Notes: generated by a model not told the origin, from the letters alone. A stretch of 64,000 bases of DNA from Mycolicibacterium sp. YH-1 (GCF_022557175.1 NZ_CP092915.1:3534001-3598000); one strand, 5' to 3'. Positions 41,276 to 52,401 are shown, numbered from the stretch's first letter. Program-made: numbers and translations.

Positions 41276-42970
41276 TCAGCCCAGGATCGCCCGCGCTGTG
41301 CGTTCTGCGATCAGCATGACCGGCGCGTTGGTGTTCCCGGAAGTGATGGTGGGCATCGCCGAAGCATCAGCCACTCGAAGGCCGGCGACGCGGTACACGC
41401 GACAGTCGGTGTCGAGCACCGTGGCGGCCGACCGCGGCAGACCGCGGGTGTCAAAGGCTCCCATCGCGCAGGTGCCCACCGGATGGAAGATGGTGGTACC
41501 CAGTTCACGAGCCGCCTGCTGCAAGTCTTCGTCGCTCACCAGTTGCGGGCCGGGCAGCAACTCCTCTGGGCGGTAGCGGGCCAGGGACGGCGCCGCCATG
41601 ATCTGCCGGGTCATCCGGAGGCCGCGCACGGCGGCTTGCCGATCGGCGTCCGTGGACAGGTAGTTGCAGGAGATCTTCGGGTAGGTCAGCGGATCTGCGC
41701 CAGCTATGCGCACATGACCCCGCGAGCTGGGGCGCAGATTGCAGACCGACGGAGTGATCGCTCCGAAAGGATGTAGCGGTTCGCCGAACTTGGCCAACGA
41801 CAAGGGCTGCACATGCCACTCCAAATCGGGACTGGCCAACGCGGGATCGCTTTTGGCGAAGGCTCCCAGCGTGGAGGGCGGCATGGTCATGGGTCCTGAG
41901 CGCATCAGCAGGTACTGAAGTCCCATGCCTGCACGGGTGATCCAATTCCGGTACAGGGTGTTGACGGTCCGGGCGCCGCGGACCCGGTAGACCGTGCGCA
42001 GCTGCAGGTGGTCCTGGAGGTTTTCGCCCACTCCCGGCAGATCGACGGCCACCGGCACCTGATGCTGGGTGAGCAGCCCGGCCGGGCCCAGGCCTGATGC
42101 CTGCATAAGCTGCGGCGACCCAATCGCTCCGGCGCTCAGGATCACCTCCCGGCGGGCCCGGACGTCGATGATCTGGCCGTCCTTGAGCAGCCGCACACCG
42201 GTGGCGCGGCGCTGAGCTGTGATCCAGGCCCCGCGACGCTGATCCTCCTGGACCTGGTCATCCGTCAGCAGCTGCAAGGCCTGGGTGTGGGTGTAGATGG
42301 TGAGATTTGGTCGTTGGGCGACGGGATGCAGGAAGGCATCGGCCATCGACCAGCGACGGCCACGCCGTTGGTTGACATGAAAGTACGCACTGCCGGCGTT
42401 GTCACCGCGGTTGAACTCGTCGATCGGGGCAATGCCCACCTGGGCAGCGGCGGCCTGCCAGGCATCCAAGATCTTCCAGCGCACCCGCGGCCGCTCGACA
42501 GGGATCTCGCCACCGGCGCCGTGCCAGTCGTCGGCCCCGCCGAAGTAGTCCTCCAACTCCTTGTAGATCCCCAGTGTCTCGCCGGAGCCGTTCGGGCCAC
42601 CCCAACGCCATCGCTCGTCACCGGTGGCCTGGGCCCACAGGTCGTAATCGCTGGCCTGTCCGCGCATATGGATCATGGCGTTGATCGACGAGCTGCCGCC
42701 GATCACGCGGCCCCGCGCGTAGTGGATGCTGCGACCGGCCAGACCTGGGTCGGCCTCGGTCGTGAAGCACCAGTCGGTGCGGGGGTTGGCAATTGTGTAC
42801 AGGTAACCCACCGGCACCTTGATCCAGAACCAGTTGTCTTCGCCGCCGGCCTCAATCAAGAGCACACGGTGATCGGGGTTGGCGCTGAGCCGGTTGGCGA
42901 GCAGGCAGCCGGCACTGCCTGCTCCCACGATGACGAAGTCGAACTCGGCGACGGGGCTCATTTCCGGCAT
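41276..42970 (-). CDS. GMC-family oxidoreductase (choline dehydrogenase-like)
   Basis: 564 residues from the ATG at 42970 behind GGAGG. FAD-binding FDFVIVGAGSAGCLLANRLS, GMC signature 1 ARGRVIGGSSSINAMIHMRG, signature 2 ILSAGAIGSPQLMQASGLGP, substrate domain (TMPPSTLGAFAKSD, LEWHVQPLSLAKFGEP), catalytic His in IFHPVGTCAMGAFDTRG and Asn in TITSGNTNAPVMLIAERTAR. Oxidises alcohols to aldehydes; choline, PEG or aromatic alcohols are possible. Next to a divergent MmyB-type regulator, 374 bp away. Confidence 0.92.
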   Translation of the reverse strand: MPEMSPVAEFDFVIVGAGSAGCLLANRLSANPDHRVLLIEAGGEDNWFWIKVPVGYLYTIANPRTDWCFTTEADPGLAGRSIHYARGRVIGGSSSINAMIHMRGQASDYDLWAQATGDERWRWGGPNGSGETLGIYKELEDYFGGADDWHGAGGEIPVERPRVRWKILDAWQAAAAQVGIAPIDEFNRGDNAGSAYFHVNQRRGRRWSMADAFLHPVAQRPNLTIYTHTQALQLLTDDQVQEDQRRGAWITAQRRATGVRLLKDGQIIDVRARREVILSAGAIGSPQLMQASGLGPAGLLTQHQVPVAVDLPGVGENLQDHLQLRTVYRVRGARTVNTLYRNWITRAGMGLQYLLMRSGPMTMPPSTLGAFAKSDPALASPDLEWHVQPLSLAKFGEPLHPFGAITPSVCNLRPSSRGHVRIAGADPLTYPKISCNYLSTDADRQAAVRGLRMTRQIMAAPSLARYRPEELLPGPQLVSDEDLQQAARELGTTIFHPVGTCAMGAFDTRGLPRSAATVLDTDCRVYRVAGLRVADASAMPTITSGNTNAPVMLIAERTARAILG

Positions 42971-43137
42971 CGTTCCTCCATGGCGTCCACGATCGCACGT
43001 GTGTGATGACGTCGTCGGGAGACCAAGACTTCGTGACGTGTCGATTGAAGGAATGTTCGTCGGCGCGTGTCGCGGCAACCGCCTCGCATGGAGATGGTGC
43101 GAACCTGACCCTAATCCGTCATAAATTGTTGGCGTCG

Positions 43138-43216
43138 AGGCGCTTTGACTAAATGATCCTGGCGAGTCGGGTGAGGGCCACCCGGGAGTTCCGTGATTCG
43201 TCAGATGAGAACGGTG
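43138..43216 (+). repeat. dispersed intergenic repeat, 5' part
   Basis: Matches 56780-56860: a GCGCTTTGACTAAATGATCC-type start, GGGTGAGGGCCACCCG and GTGATTCGTCAGATGAGAAC. Lies in the GMC/regulator divergent region 42971-43344, which otherwise shows no gene. Confidence 0.75.
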
Positions 43217-43344
43217 TACTCCACTGGACAGCGGTCCACTCATCGTGTCCGACCGCGGCGCGCAGTGCCGAGGCGCCCCAGGAACAGGGCCGCCCGTATT
43301 GGCGGTACCTCCCTTCGCTTGCGGTGCGGGCCTACGGTGGGTGG

Positions 43345-45422
<2,078 letters not shown>

Positions 45423-45510
45423 AATACGCCGACGTGAGGCGTTCAGGCGAAGCTGTTCAATGAGCCTGCCTTCTACCGAGAAGGTTTGCCAGGCATGCGA
45501 ATAACCAACT

Positions 45511-45540
45511 TACTACCGGTAACCCGCCATATTCGGTCCG
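45511..45540 (+). repeat. partial dispersed intergenic repeat (3' part)
   Basis: Contains CCGGTAACCCGCCATATTCG, matching the 3' part of the family, in the convergent gap between the aldo/keto reductase and the beta-lactamase-like gene. Confidence 0.7.
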
Positions 45541-45627
45541 GTCGCACTTCTGCCCTTGCCGGGATTGAGTTTGGGGGAGAGGCGGTACGGGGGATGGAGC
45601 ACCGCGCGTGTCAGTTGCGTCGCGGTG

Positions 45628-46785
45628 TCACAGCGCGTCGTACACCGCGGCGATGAGCCGATAGGCACGGCGATCGCCGGCCAGCCAGTCACGGCGCAGA
45701 TTGGGCACGAAGGCGAAAGCGACCTTGTGTTCGAGATCTGCCAGTCCCACCGAGCCACCGGCCCCCGGGTGACCGAAGACAGACGATTGCGCGGGTTCGG
45801 GCACCACGAAGTTCTGCGACGGCAGCATGTAGCCGAGGCCGAATGCGCTTTCCAACCGCAGCACCCGGTCGCGGCCGCGTACGCGTTCTGTGATCGCTTC
45901 CCGCAGAGGACCCGGGCCGACCAGGGTTCCGCCGATCAGGTCGCCATAGAATTTGGCCAGATCACGAGCGGTGGTGACGAGGCCAGCCCCGGGCCAGCCG
46001 GCCGCCAGTACTTCTGGATCATTATAGGATGCAACGGGATTCGATGATGCCCGGAGGAACAGCGATTCTGCGTCGGCGATCGCGGCCACCATCTCGGCGA
46101 CTGTGTCGTCGGGTATCGGCGGCGCGTTCTCGACGCTCCAGACACGCTGCTCGGGCGGTGGCGAACTGATCCGGGCAACGTCGCGCACCGCCGTACCGGA
46201 AGCGCCGATGAGCAGCCCATCGCCCAAGTGACGCCGGGTGAACTCGCCGACTGTCATACCGGTGTTGCGGCGCACGAATTCGCCGACCAGCCATCCGAAA
46301 GTCAAAGCGTGATACCCATGTTCGGTCCCGGGCTGCCAGAGCGGGCATTGGCGCGCCAACAGGTCGGCCATCGCCGCGGGATCCGCGGCTTCGGCCACCG
46401 AAACCGGGCGCTCCAAAACGGGCAACCCGGCACGGTGGGCCATCAGGTCGCTCAGCGTGGTCTCGTGCTTGTCGTGTTGTGCGAATTCCGGCCACCAGGC
46501 GCTCACCGGTTCGTCGACACCGTGGCCGCGTTGCTGGGCGACCATGAGAGCCGCGGTCGCCGTCACACCCTTGGTGCAGGAAAAGGTCGGACAAGCGGTG
46601 TCGCGCGTCCATGGCCGTCCGGTCCGTCTGTCGGCGATGCCTCCCCACAGATCCACCACCGGACGACCGTCGACGAATACCGCCACCGCGGCGCCGAGGT
46701 CGTCGCCGTTGGACAAACCGGCTTCAAAGACGGCTTTCACTTCCGCAAACGCGGGGTCAGCATGCCCCGCCGCTGAACTGGACAT
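45628..46785 (-). CDS. serine beta-lactamase-like hydrolase (EstB/LipE type)
   Basis: 385 residues from the ATG at 46785. Class C-type fold: nucleophile motif SCTKG (S-x-x-K) after RDTACPTF, LSDLMAHRAGLPVLERP, the Tyr motif region TEHGYHALTFGWLVGEFVRR, and the terminal VFGHPGAGGSVGLADLEHKV (HPGAGG replacing KTG). This pattern is of EstB-type esterases, not antibiotic-resistance lactamases; no signal peptide. A KstR-type operator sits ten bases upstream of the start codon, linking the gene to sterol-ring or side-chain metabolism (inference). Confidence 0.88.
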   Translation of the reverse strand: MSSSAAGHADPAFAEVKAVFEAGLSNGDDLGAAVAVFVDGRPVVDLWGGIADRRTGRPWTRDTACPTFSCTKGVTATAALMVAQQRGHGVDEPVSAWWPEFAQHDKHETTLSDLMAHRAGLPVLERPVSVAEAADPAAMADLLARQCPLWQPGTEHGYHALTFGWLVGEFVRRNTGMTVGEFTRRHLGDGLLIGASGTAVRDVARISSPPPEQRVWSVENAPPIPDDTVAEMVAAIADAESLFLRASSNPVASYNDPEVLAAGWPGAGLVTTARDLAKFYGDLIGGTLVGPGPLREAITERVRGRDRVLRLESAFGLGYMLPSQNFVVPEPAQSSVFGHPGAGGSVGLADLEHKVAFAFVPNLRRDWLAGDRRAYRLIAAVYDAL

Positions 46786-46794
46786 ACACCGAAT

Positions 46795-46808
46795 TAGAAC
46801 ACGTTCTA
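46795..46808. promoter_or_regulatory. KstR-type operator
   Basis: TAGAACACGTTCTA is a 6+2+6 palindrome matching the published mycobacterial KstR consensus (TNNAACNNGTTNNA), ten bases upstream of the hydrolase start. KstR represses cholesterol-catabolism genes. Confidence 0.7.
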
Positions 46809-46899
46809 GTATTGGACGGGTGCAGATCCCGGAGACACGGCGAATGAGTTTCTTAGGCAGGGCTTTCCGGTTCAAAGCACGGATTGCACAGGCTGAGGG

Positions 46900-47661
46900 T
46901 TACCGCTCCTTCGCCCCGATCAGGGCTTCCGAGATCACGCCGGTCGCCTTCTTCAGTGCGGGAACAGCTCGAGCGATCAACTCCGCACTGACATGAGCCG
47001 AGGGCCCGGAGATGCCGATTGCCATTGGCGTCGGAGCGCCGGGCACCGCCATCGCGACGGAGCGAACACCGATCTCGAACTCCTCGTTGTCGATCGCATA
47101 GCCGTCGACGCGCACGCGCTCGACGTTCGCGAACACCGCAGAAAGGGTCGACGCACTGTTCTCGGTCGGTGCGGGAAATCCGGACTGCGTGACCAGTTTC
47201 AGAATGCGCGCATCATCCAGCTCACCCAAAACCGCCTTGCCCACGCCGGTTGTGTGCAGCCCGACGCGCTTGCCGACCTCACTGTTCGCCCGCATCAGCT
47301 TCGGAGGTAGAACCTGTCCGGCGTAGATCACCATGTCGCCGTCGAGCACTGCGAGACTTGCCGTCTCCGACAGTTCGTCGACCAACGACTGCAGCACCGG
47401 GGCGGCGACCGCGCCCAACTGGCGATTCGCCACTTCACCGAGCCGAATCAATCTCGGCCCCAGTGCGTAGCGGCGATTGGGCAGTTGCCGCACATAGCCG
47501 ATTCCGACCAGTGTGCGCAGGAGACGGTGAATTGTCGGTGGCGGCAACGGAGACTCTGCCGACAACTCCGTCAGCGAGCACTCTCCTCCGGCACGTCCGA
47601 TCAATTCCATCAACTCGAACGCGCGCTCCACCGACTGCACGCCGCCCGACTTCTCCGCCAT
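46900..47661 (-). CDS. IclR-family regulator of the allantoin cluster (AllR-like)
   Basis: 253 residues from the ATG at 47661 (GGGAG eight bases upstream). N-terminal winged helix (VQSVERAFELMELIGRAGGE, PTIHRLLRTLVGIGYVRQLP) and C-terminal IclR effector domain (LSETASLAVLDGDMVIYAGQ, GLHTTGVGKAVLGELDDARI, YAIDNEEFEIGVRSVAMAVP). In E. coli and Streptomyces, AllR is an IclR-type repressor released by glyoxylate or allantoate-derived signals. Divergent from the DUF6986 gene, with two 15-bp palindromes between. Confidence 0.9.
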   Translation of the reverse strand: MAEKSGGVQSVERAFELMELIGRAGGECSLTELSAESPLPPPTIHRLLRTLVGIGYVRQLPNRRYALGPRLIRLGEVANRQLGAVAAPVLQSLVDELSETASLAVLDGDMVIYAGQVLPPKLMRANSEVGKRVGLHTTGVGKAVLGELDDARILKLVTQSGFPAPTENSASTLSAVFANVERVRVDGYAIDNEEFEIGVRSVAMAVPGAPTPMAIGISGPSAHVSAELIARAVPALKKATGVISEALIGAKER

Positions 47662-47714
47662 ACAGTCCACTCCCGGTCGACGATTGTCGTTCCATCAAAC
47701 ATGCGCAAGATAGT

Positions 47715-47729
47715 TTCCGCAATATGGAA
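47715..47729. promoter_or_regulatory. AllR-type operator 1
   Basis: TTCCGCAATATGGAA matches the motif TTCCRC-N5-GGAA found four times around the allantoin cluster and nowhere else noticed. It overlaps by four bases a second palindrome, GGAACAAATTGTTCC (47726-47740). Located between the IclR gene and the DUF6986 gene. Confidence 0.7.
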
Positions 47730-47782
47730 CAAATTGTTCCTTGGAAGATCGAGAGATGATGCGCCGATAGCCTCGCGCTAAA

Positions 47783-47797
47783 CTCCACAATGTGGAA
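47783..47797. promoter_or_regulatory. AllR-type operator 2
   Basis: CTCCACAATGTGGAA, with the inner TCCACAATGTGGA a perfect palindrome, lies 42 bp upstream of the DUF6986 GTG start. Confidence 0.7.
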
Positions 47798-47838
47798 TTC
47801 TGTTTTCAGGAAACTTCCGGACAGGGGAGGGGATACCT

Positions 47839-49116
47839 GTGACACGACGCCTCGACGATGCGGTGCTGACCGACGTCGATCGCCGCCTCTCGGCCGCCGA
47901 CGCACAACTGGTGAACCAATACCCCGGTGATGACGGCCGTCGGCAGCCGATCCACACCGTCTACGTCCCGGGCAACCGGTACTCGGCGACGATGCCCGCT
48001 GACTGGGGATCGACCGCTCTCGGAGCCGCCAAGGACGCGGGCGGGCTCGACGCGGTGGCTGCACTCGTCGGTGCGAGCAGCGGAACCGACTGTGCGCCCG
48101 AGACGCTGGCAGCCCTCGTCGAGAACAAGCTGACCACCGAGCCGATCGAAGACCTCCGCATCGACTTCGAGGACGGCTACGGCACCTTCGACGATGCAAC
48201 GGAGGACGCCGACGTCGCACAGGCGATCGCCGCGCTGCGAATCGCGCTCGACGCAGGCACCTCGACGCCGTTCGTCGGCACCCGCTTCAAATGCTTCGAA
48301 GCAGGCACCCGTGCGCGCGGACTGCGCACGCTCGACATGTTCGTCAGCGGACTCGTCGACTCCGGCGGTCTGCCCGACGGCCTCACCCTCACCCTCCCCA
48401 AGGTGACGTCCGTCGACCAGGTTGAGGCGATGGTCGTCGTCGCGAGCGCGCTCGAGCGTGCGAACGGACTGCCGGCCGGCCGCATCCGCTTCGAAGTGCA
48501 GGTCGAAACACCGCAGGCGATCCTCGGCGCCGATGGCCGCGCACCCGTTGCCCAGTTCATCCACGCCGGCCAGGGCCGCGTCAGCTCGCTGCACTACGGG
48601 ACCTACGACTACTCGGCCTCCCTCGGTATCGCCGCTGCATACCAGTCGATGGAGCACCCGGCGGCAGACCACGCCAAGAACGTCATGCAACTAGCCGTGG
48701 CAGGCACCGGTGTTCACCTGTCCGATGGCTCGACCAACATCCTGCCGGTCGGCGACCCCGACAACGTCGCCATGGCGTGGAAGCTGCACGCGCGCCTCGT
48801 CCGGCGCCACCTGGAACGCGGCATCTACCAGGGCTGGGACATGCACCCCGCCCAACTCGTCACCCGCTACCTGGCGACCTACGCGTTCTACCGTGGTGCC
48901 TTCGCGCCCGCCGCGACACGCCTGCGCAACTACGTCCACCGGCTCGACTCGACCGTCATGGACGAGCCGGCCACCGCCCGCGCCCTCGCCAACGTGATTC
49001 ATCGTGGCAGCGTGTGCGGCGCCCTCACCGTCGACGAGATCGAGACCGCCACCGATCTCTCCATGTCCACCGTGCGCGACATCGCGCTCGGCCGCCCAAC
49101 CAGGAGCCACCAGTGA
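47839..49116 (+). CDS. DUF6986 family, HpcH/citrate-lyase-like enzyme of allantoin cluster
   Basis: 425 residues from a GTG at 47839 with GGGGAGG upstream. The fold is that of the HpcH/HpaI aldolase - citrate lyase beta superfamily: metal ligands are suggested by LRIDFEDGYGTFDD and IRFEVQVETPQAILG, with HAGQGRVSSLHYGTYDYSAS and YQGWDMHPAQLVTRY further on. CitE relatives include malyl-CoA lyases and malate synthases. In this cluster, glyoxylate is the expected product of allantoin breakdown, so a glyoxylate-condensing role is plausible but unproved. GTGA overlap couples it to allE. Confidence 0.8.
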   Translation: MTRRLDDAVLTDVDRRLSAADAQLVNQYPGDDGRRQPIHTVYVPGNRYSATMPADWGSTALGAAKDAGGLDAVAALVGASSGTDCAPETLAALVENKLTTEPIEDLRIDFEDGYGTFDDATEDADVAQAIAALRIALDAGTSTPFVGTRFKCFEAGTRARGLRTLDMFVSGLVDSGGLPDGLTLTLPKVTSVDQVEAMVVVASALERANGLPAGRIRFEVQVETPQAILGADGRAPVAQFIHAGQGRVSSLHYGTYDYSASLGIAAAYQSMEHPAADHAKNVMQLAVAGTGVHLSDGSTNILPVGDPDNVAMAWKLHARLVRRHLERGIYQGWDMHPAQLVTRYLATYAFYRGAFAPAATRLRNYVHRLDSTVMDEPATARALANVIHRGSVCGALTVDEIETATDLSMSTVRDIALGRPTRSHQ

Positions 49117-49928
49117 CCACTGCGTCGTACTACACGCCCCGCGGCGGCCTGCCCCCGCAGACCGATCTGCTGACCGACCGCGCCATCGTCACCGAGGCCT
49201 ACACGGTGATCCCGCGCGGCGTCCTCTCGGACATCGTCACCTCGGTGTTCCCGGAGTGGACCGATACCCGCGCATGGATCATCAACCGACCGGTCGCCGG
49301 TGGTGCGACGACGTATTACCAGGCGATCGTCGAGGTCAAGCCGGGCGGCGGGGCGCAGCAACCCGAACCGCAGCCCGAGGTGCAGAGCTTCCTGTTCGTC
49401 ACCTCCGGTGCGCTCACGGTCGACGCGGCAGGTCAATCGCAGACACTCACCGCGGGCGGCTTCGCCTACCTTCCCGCGGGCGCCGACTGGTCGGCCCACA
49501 ACAACGGCGACGCCGACGCGACGTTCGTGTGGATCCGCAAGCGCTATGAGGCCATCGCCGGCCACCCGGTGTCGGTCAAGTTCGGTAACGAGCAGGACAT
49601 CGCACCGTCAGCTATGCCCGGGACCGACAACAAATGGCGCACGACACGCATGCTCGACCCCCAGGACCTCGGGTACGACATGCACGTCAACGTCGTCACC
49701 TTCGAGCCCGGCGCGACAATTCCGTTCGCCGAGACCCACGTGATGGAACACGGCCTGCTGATGCTCGAAGGCAAGGCCGTCTACCACCTCAACGGAGACT
49801 GGGTGGAGGTTCAGGAAGGCGACTTCCTCTCCCTGCGCGCCTTCTGCCCGCAGGCCTGCTACGCGGGCGGGCCGTCGAACTTCCGTTACCTGCTGTACAA
49901 GGACGTCAACCGCCAGATCATGCTCTGA
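49113..49928 (+). CDS. allE: (S)-ureidoglycine aminohydrolase
   Basis: 271 residues, bicupin; the GTG start overlaps the upstream stop. Manganese ligands are seen in the second cupin: Glu207, His209 and His213 in ETHVMEHGLL and Gln248 in CPQACYAGGPSNFRYLLYKD, as in AllE/UGlyAH. The reaction converts (S)-ureidoglycine to ureidoglycolate plus ammonia. The N-terminal cupin (VEVKPGGGAQQPEPQPEVQS, LTAGGFAYLPAGADWSAHNN) lacks the full ligand set, as is usual. Followed by a hairpin terminator. Confidence 0.93.
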   Translation: MTTASYYTPRGGLPPQTDLLTDRAIVTEAYTVIPRGVLSDIVTSVFPEWTDTRAWIINRPVAGGATTYYQAIVEVKPGGGAQQPEPQPEVQSFLFVTSGALTVDAAGQSQTLTAGGFAYLPAGADWSAHNNGDADATFVWIRKRYEAIAGHPVSVKFGNEQDIAPSAMPGTDNKWRTTRMLDPQDLGYDMHVNVVTFEPGATIPFAETHVMEHGLLMLEGKAVYHLNGDWVEVQEGDFLSLRAFCPQACYAGGPSNFRYLLYKDVNRQIML

Positions 49929-49935
49929 GACGACG

Positions 49936-49963
49936 GACCGGGCGCCTGGATAGGTGCCCGGTC
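49936..49963. terminator. bidirectional hairpin terminator between convergent genes
   Basis: GACCGGGCGCC and GGTGCCCGGTC pair over 11 bp (one G-U) around a TGGATA loop, in the 52-bp gap between allE and the racemase-family gene, which converge. No long T-run follows, as usual in mycobacteria. Confidence 0.75.
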
Positions 49964-49980
49964 TCGTCTAAGTCGTTGGC

Positions 49981-50703
49981 CTACAACTGGAATGGCCAGC
50001 CGGTGACCTTCTTCTTGCGCGGGGTCGCATAGGTACGCACCTTCGACGTGGTCAGACCCATCCGGACCAGACCTTCGGCGATGGTGACCGCCGCGCGGAC
50101 TCCGTCGACGATCGGGACGCCCGTCGCGGCCGTCACCTTCTCCTCGAGTTCGGCCATGCCGCCGCAGCCGAGACAGATCACTTCGGCGTGATCGTTCTCG
50201 ACGGCCTCACGCGCCTGGCGGACGATCGCATCGACGGCCCGATCCGGATCCGACTCGAGTTCGAGCACACCGAGGCCGGACGCCCGCACCGACGCGCATC
50301 GTGCGTCGAGGCCGGCGAGCTTGAGACGGTCTTCGATCAGCGGGACGGTGCGGTCGAGCGTGGTGACGACCGAGTACTTGTGTCCGAGATACATCGCCGT
50401 CGACGCGGCCGCCTCGGTGATGTCGACCACCGGGACGTCGAGCAACTCCTGTAGGCCTTCTCGACCGTGCTCGCCGTAACCGGCCTGGATCACCGCGTCG
50501 AACGGCTCGGGGTACGACGTGATCGCGTCCATGACGGCGATGGCCGCGAGATAGCTCTCGAAGTTGCCTTCGCACGAGTCCGCACCGAAACGCGGTGTGA
50601 TCCCGACGATCTCGGTGCCCGGGGATGCGACACCGCGCGCCGACTCGGCGATCGCCTCGGTCATCGAGACCGTCGTGTTGACGTTGGCTACGAGGATTCT
50701 CAT
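49981..50703 (-). CDS. Asp/Glu/hydantoin racemase family protein (allantoin racemase candidate)
   Basis: 240 residues from the ATG at 50703. Family pattern: RILVANVNTTVSMTEAIAES, ITSYPEPFDAVIQAGYGEHG, LLDVPVVDITEAAASTAMYL, YSVVTTLDRTVPLIEDRL, and the second catalytic Cys at 180 in ICLGCGGMAELEE. Hydantoin/allantoin racemases use two Cys; at the expected first position (about residue 75) this protein has Gly (QAGYGEHG). So either a Cys elsewhere serves, or it acts differently. Genome context (permease upstream, allantoinase divergent) supports a step on allantoin stereoisomers. Confidence 0.8.
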   Translation of the reverse strand: MRILVANVNTTVSMTEAIAESARGVASPGTEIVGITPRFGADSCEGNFESYLAAIAVMDAITSYPEPFDAVIQAGYGEHGREGLQELLDVPVVDITEAAASTAMYLGHKYSVVTTLDRTVPLIEDRLKLAGLDARCASVRASGLGVLELESDPDRAVDAIVRQAREAVENDHAEVICLGCGGMAELEEKVTAATGVPIVDGVRAAVTIAEGLVRMGLTTSKVRTYATPRKKKVTGWPFQL

Positions 50704-50714
50704 GGCGGTCCCTA

Positions 50715-52220
50715 CTAGTGCGTGCTGGCCACGGCGATGGGCTCGCCGGACACATCGTTGAACGGTCCACGGCGGTCTGCAACCGCCAGGTACACGATCG
50801 CACCGAGTCCGGCGCCGATGAACCAGGAGAACTCCGAGACGATCGCGAACACCGGGACGAACGCCAGCAGCAGGGCCACCACCGCCGTGATCACCAGGGC
50901 GATCACGGCCCGCACGTTCACGCCCTTGGCGTAGTGGTATTCGCCGTCCGCATCGATCGTGAACAGGGCCAGGACGTTGATCTTGGAACGACGCACCAGC
51001 CAGTAGTCGGCCATGATGATGCCGAACAGCGGACCGAGAATGGCGCCGAGTCCGCCCAGGAAGTAGTTGATGACGGCAGGGGAGTTGTACAGGTTCCACG
51101 GCAGGATCACCAGGCCGATGACGGCCGAGATGAATGCTGCGCGACGGAAGTTCAGGTGCTTGGGGAACAGGTTGTTGAGCGCGTAGATCGGGGCGACGAA
51201 GTTGGCCATCAGGTTCACGGCGATGGTCAGGATCAGCAGCGCGAGTGCCGCGAGCACCAGTAGCAGGGTGTTCGGCACTTCGTGGACGATGTCGGCGGGA
51301 GCCTCGATGATGCGTCCGTCGATGCGGAACTGGGCGCCGGCCAGCGTGATGACGATGGCGCCGAACACCAGCATGTTGAGCGGAATGCCCCAGAAGTTGC
51401 CTCGCACGATCGCCCGTTTCGACGTCGCGTTGCGGGTGAAATCGCAGAAGTTCAGGACGAACGTGCCGTAGATCGCGACCCACAGACTGGCGCCACCGAT
51501 GATCTTCAGCCACATGTCGACGCCGGTCAGCGAATCGGGCGTCGTCCACGCGATGGTCCAGTCGGCATTGTTGAGCATCCAGATCGCGAGCGCGATCATC
51601 GTGAACAGAATGACCGGGCCGGCGAACGCCTCGTACTTGCGGATCATCTCCATGCCATAGCTGACGATGATCACCTGGACGACCCACAGCGCGACGAACG
51701 AGATCCAGCCGAGCGTCGACAACCCCAGGACGCTGTTCGTGTCGAGGGTCGCCGCCGATGGCGCGAGCGCGATGATCAAGATGCGCAGCACCACGGACGC
51801 CAGGTAGGTCTGGATGCCGAACCAGGCGATCGCGACCGCGCCGCGGATGAGAGCGGGAATCTGTGCGCCGCGGATGCCGAACGCGATGCGGCTCATCACC
51901 GGGAACGGGACGCCGGTCTTCTCACCCATGAACCCGGACAGGTTGAGCAGCAGGAAGAGGAAGATGCCGCCGAGTCCGAGCGCCAGGAGGATCTGCCACC
52001 CGCCGAGGCCGAGGGCGAACAATCCGATGGCGAACGAATAGTTGCCCAGGCTGTGCACGTCGTTGGCCCACAGGGTGAAGATGTTGTACGCACTCCATCG
52101 TCGACCTTCGCGCTTGGTGGGCGCGAGATCGGGGTTGTACAGATGCGGACTCACGTCGGCGAACGGGGCTGCATCGGTACGGTTGGAGTCGCCAATTAGC
52201 CCGGTGGACTCTGTGGTCAT
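50715..52220 (-). CDS. NCS1-family allantoin/hydantoin permease
   Basis: 501 residues, about 12 membrane segments. NCS1 motifs: NPDLAPTKREGRRWSAYNIF, WANDVHSLGNYSFAIGLFAL, KTGVPFPVMSRIAFGIRGAQ, AWFGIQTYLASVVLRILIIA, NFCDFTRNATSKRAIVRGNF, GPLFGIIMADYWLVRRSKIN. Sodium- or proton-driven importers of hydantoin, allantoin, uracil or cytosine; cluster context points to allantoin. Preceded by two operators and divergent from allantoinase. Confidence 0.92.
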   Translation of the reverse strand: MTTESTGLIGDSNRTDAAPFADVSPHLYNPDLAPTKREGRRWSAYNIFTLWANDVHSLGNYSFAIGLFALGLGGWQILLALGLGGIFLFLLLNLSGFMGEKTGVPFPVMSRIAFGIRGAQIPALIRGAVAIAWFGIQTYLASVVLRILIIALAPSAATLDTNSVLGLSTLGWISFVALWVVQVIIVSYGMEMIRKYEAFAGPVILFTMIALAIWMLNNADWTIAWTTPDSLTGVDMWLKIIGGASLWVAIYGTFVLNFCDFTRNATSKRAIVRGNFWGIPLNMLVFGAIVITLAGAQFRIDGRIIEAPADIVHEVPNTLLLVLAALALLILTIAVNLMANFVAPIYALNNLFPKHLNFRRAAFISAVIGLVILPWNLYNSPAVINYFLGGLGAILGPLFGIIMADYWLVRRSKINVLALFTIDADGEYHYAKGVNVRAVIALVITAVVALLLAFVPVFAIVSEFSWFIGAGLGAIVYLAVADRRGPFNDVSGEPIAVASTH

Positions 52221-52270
52221 GGATACGCCTGTCACGGTCGGAGCGACGACGCTCAACGCCGCCGCAAACA

Positions 52271-52285
52271 TTCCACTGTGCGGAA
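52271..52285. promoter_or_regulatory. AllR-type operator 3
   Basis: TTCCACTGTGCGGAA, 51 bp upstream of the permease start; a weaker half-site (ATTCCACGGATTCAG) follows at 52291. Same motif as operators 1, 2 and 4. Confidence 0.7.
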
Positions 52286-52401
52286 GTTATATTCCACGGA
52301 TTCAGTAAGTAAGTCGCATCCACGCACCGGCTGTCAAGCTTTTGGCGCGATTGACTGTGTCAACGCTCACATCTAGAGTCGGCCACGGTATGGAGTTTCA
52401 T

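Noticed and set aside
45628..46785. Antibiotic-resistance beta-lactamase
   Set aside because: No signal peptide, HPGAGG in place of KTG; matches EstB-type esterases.
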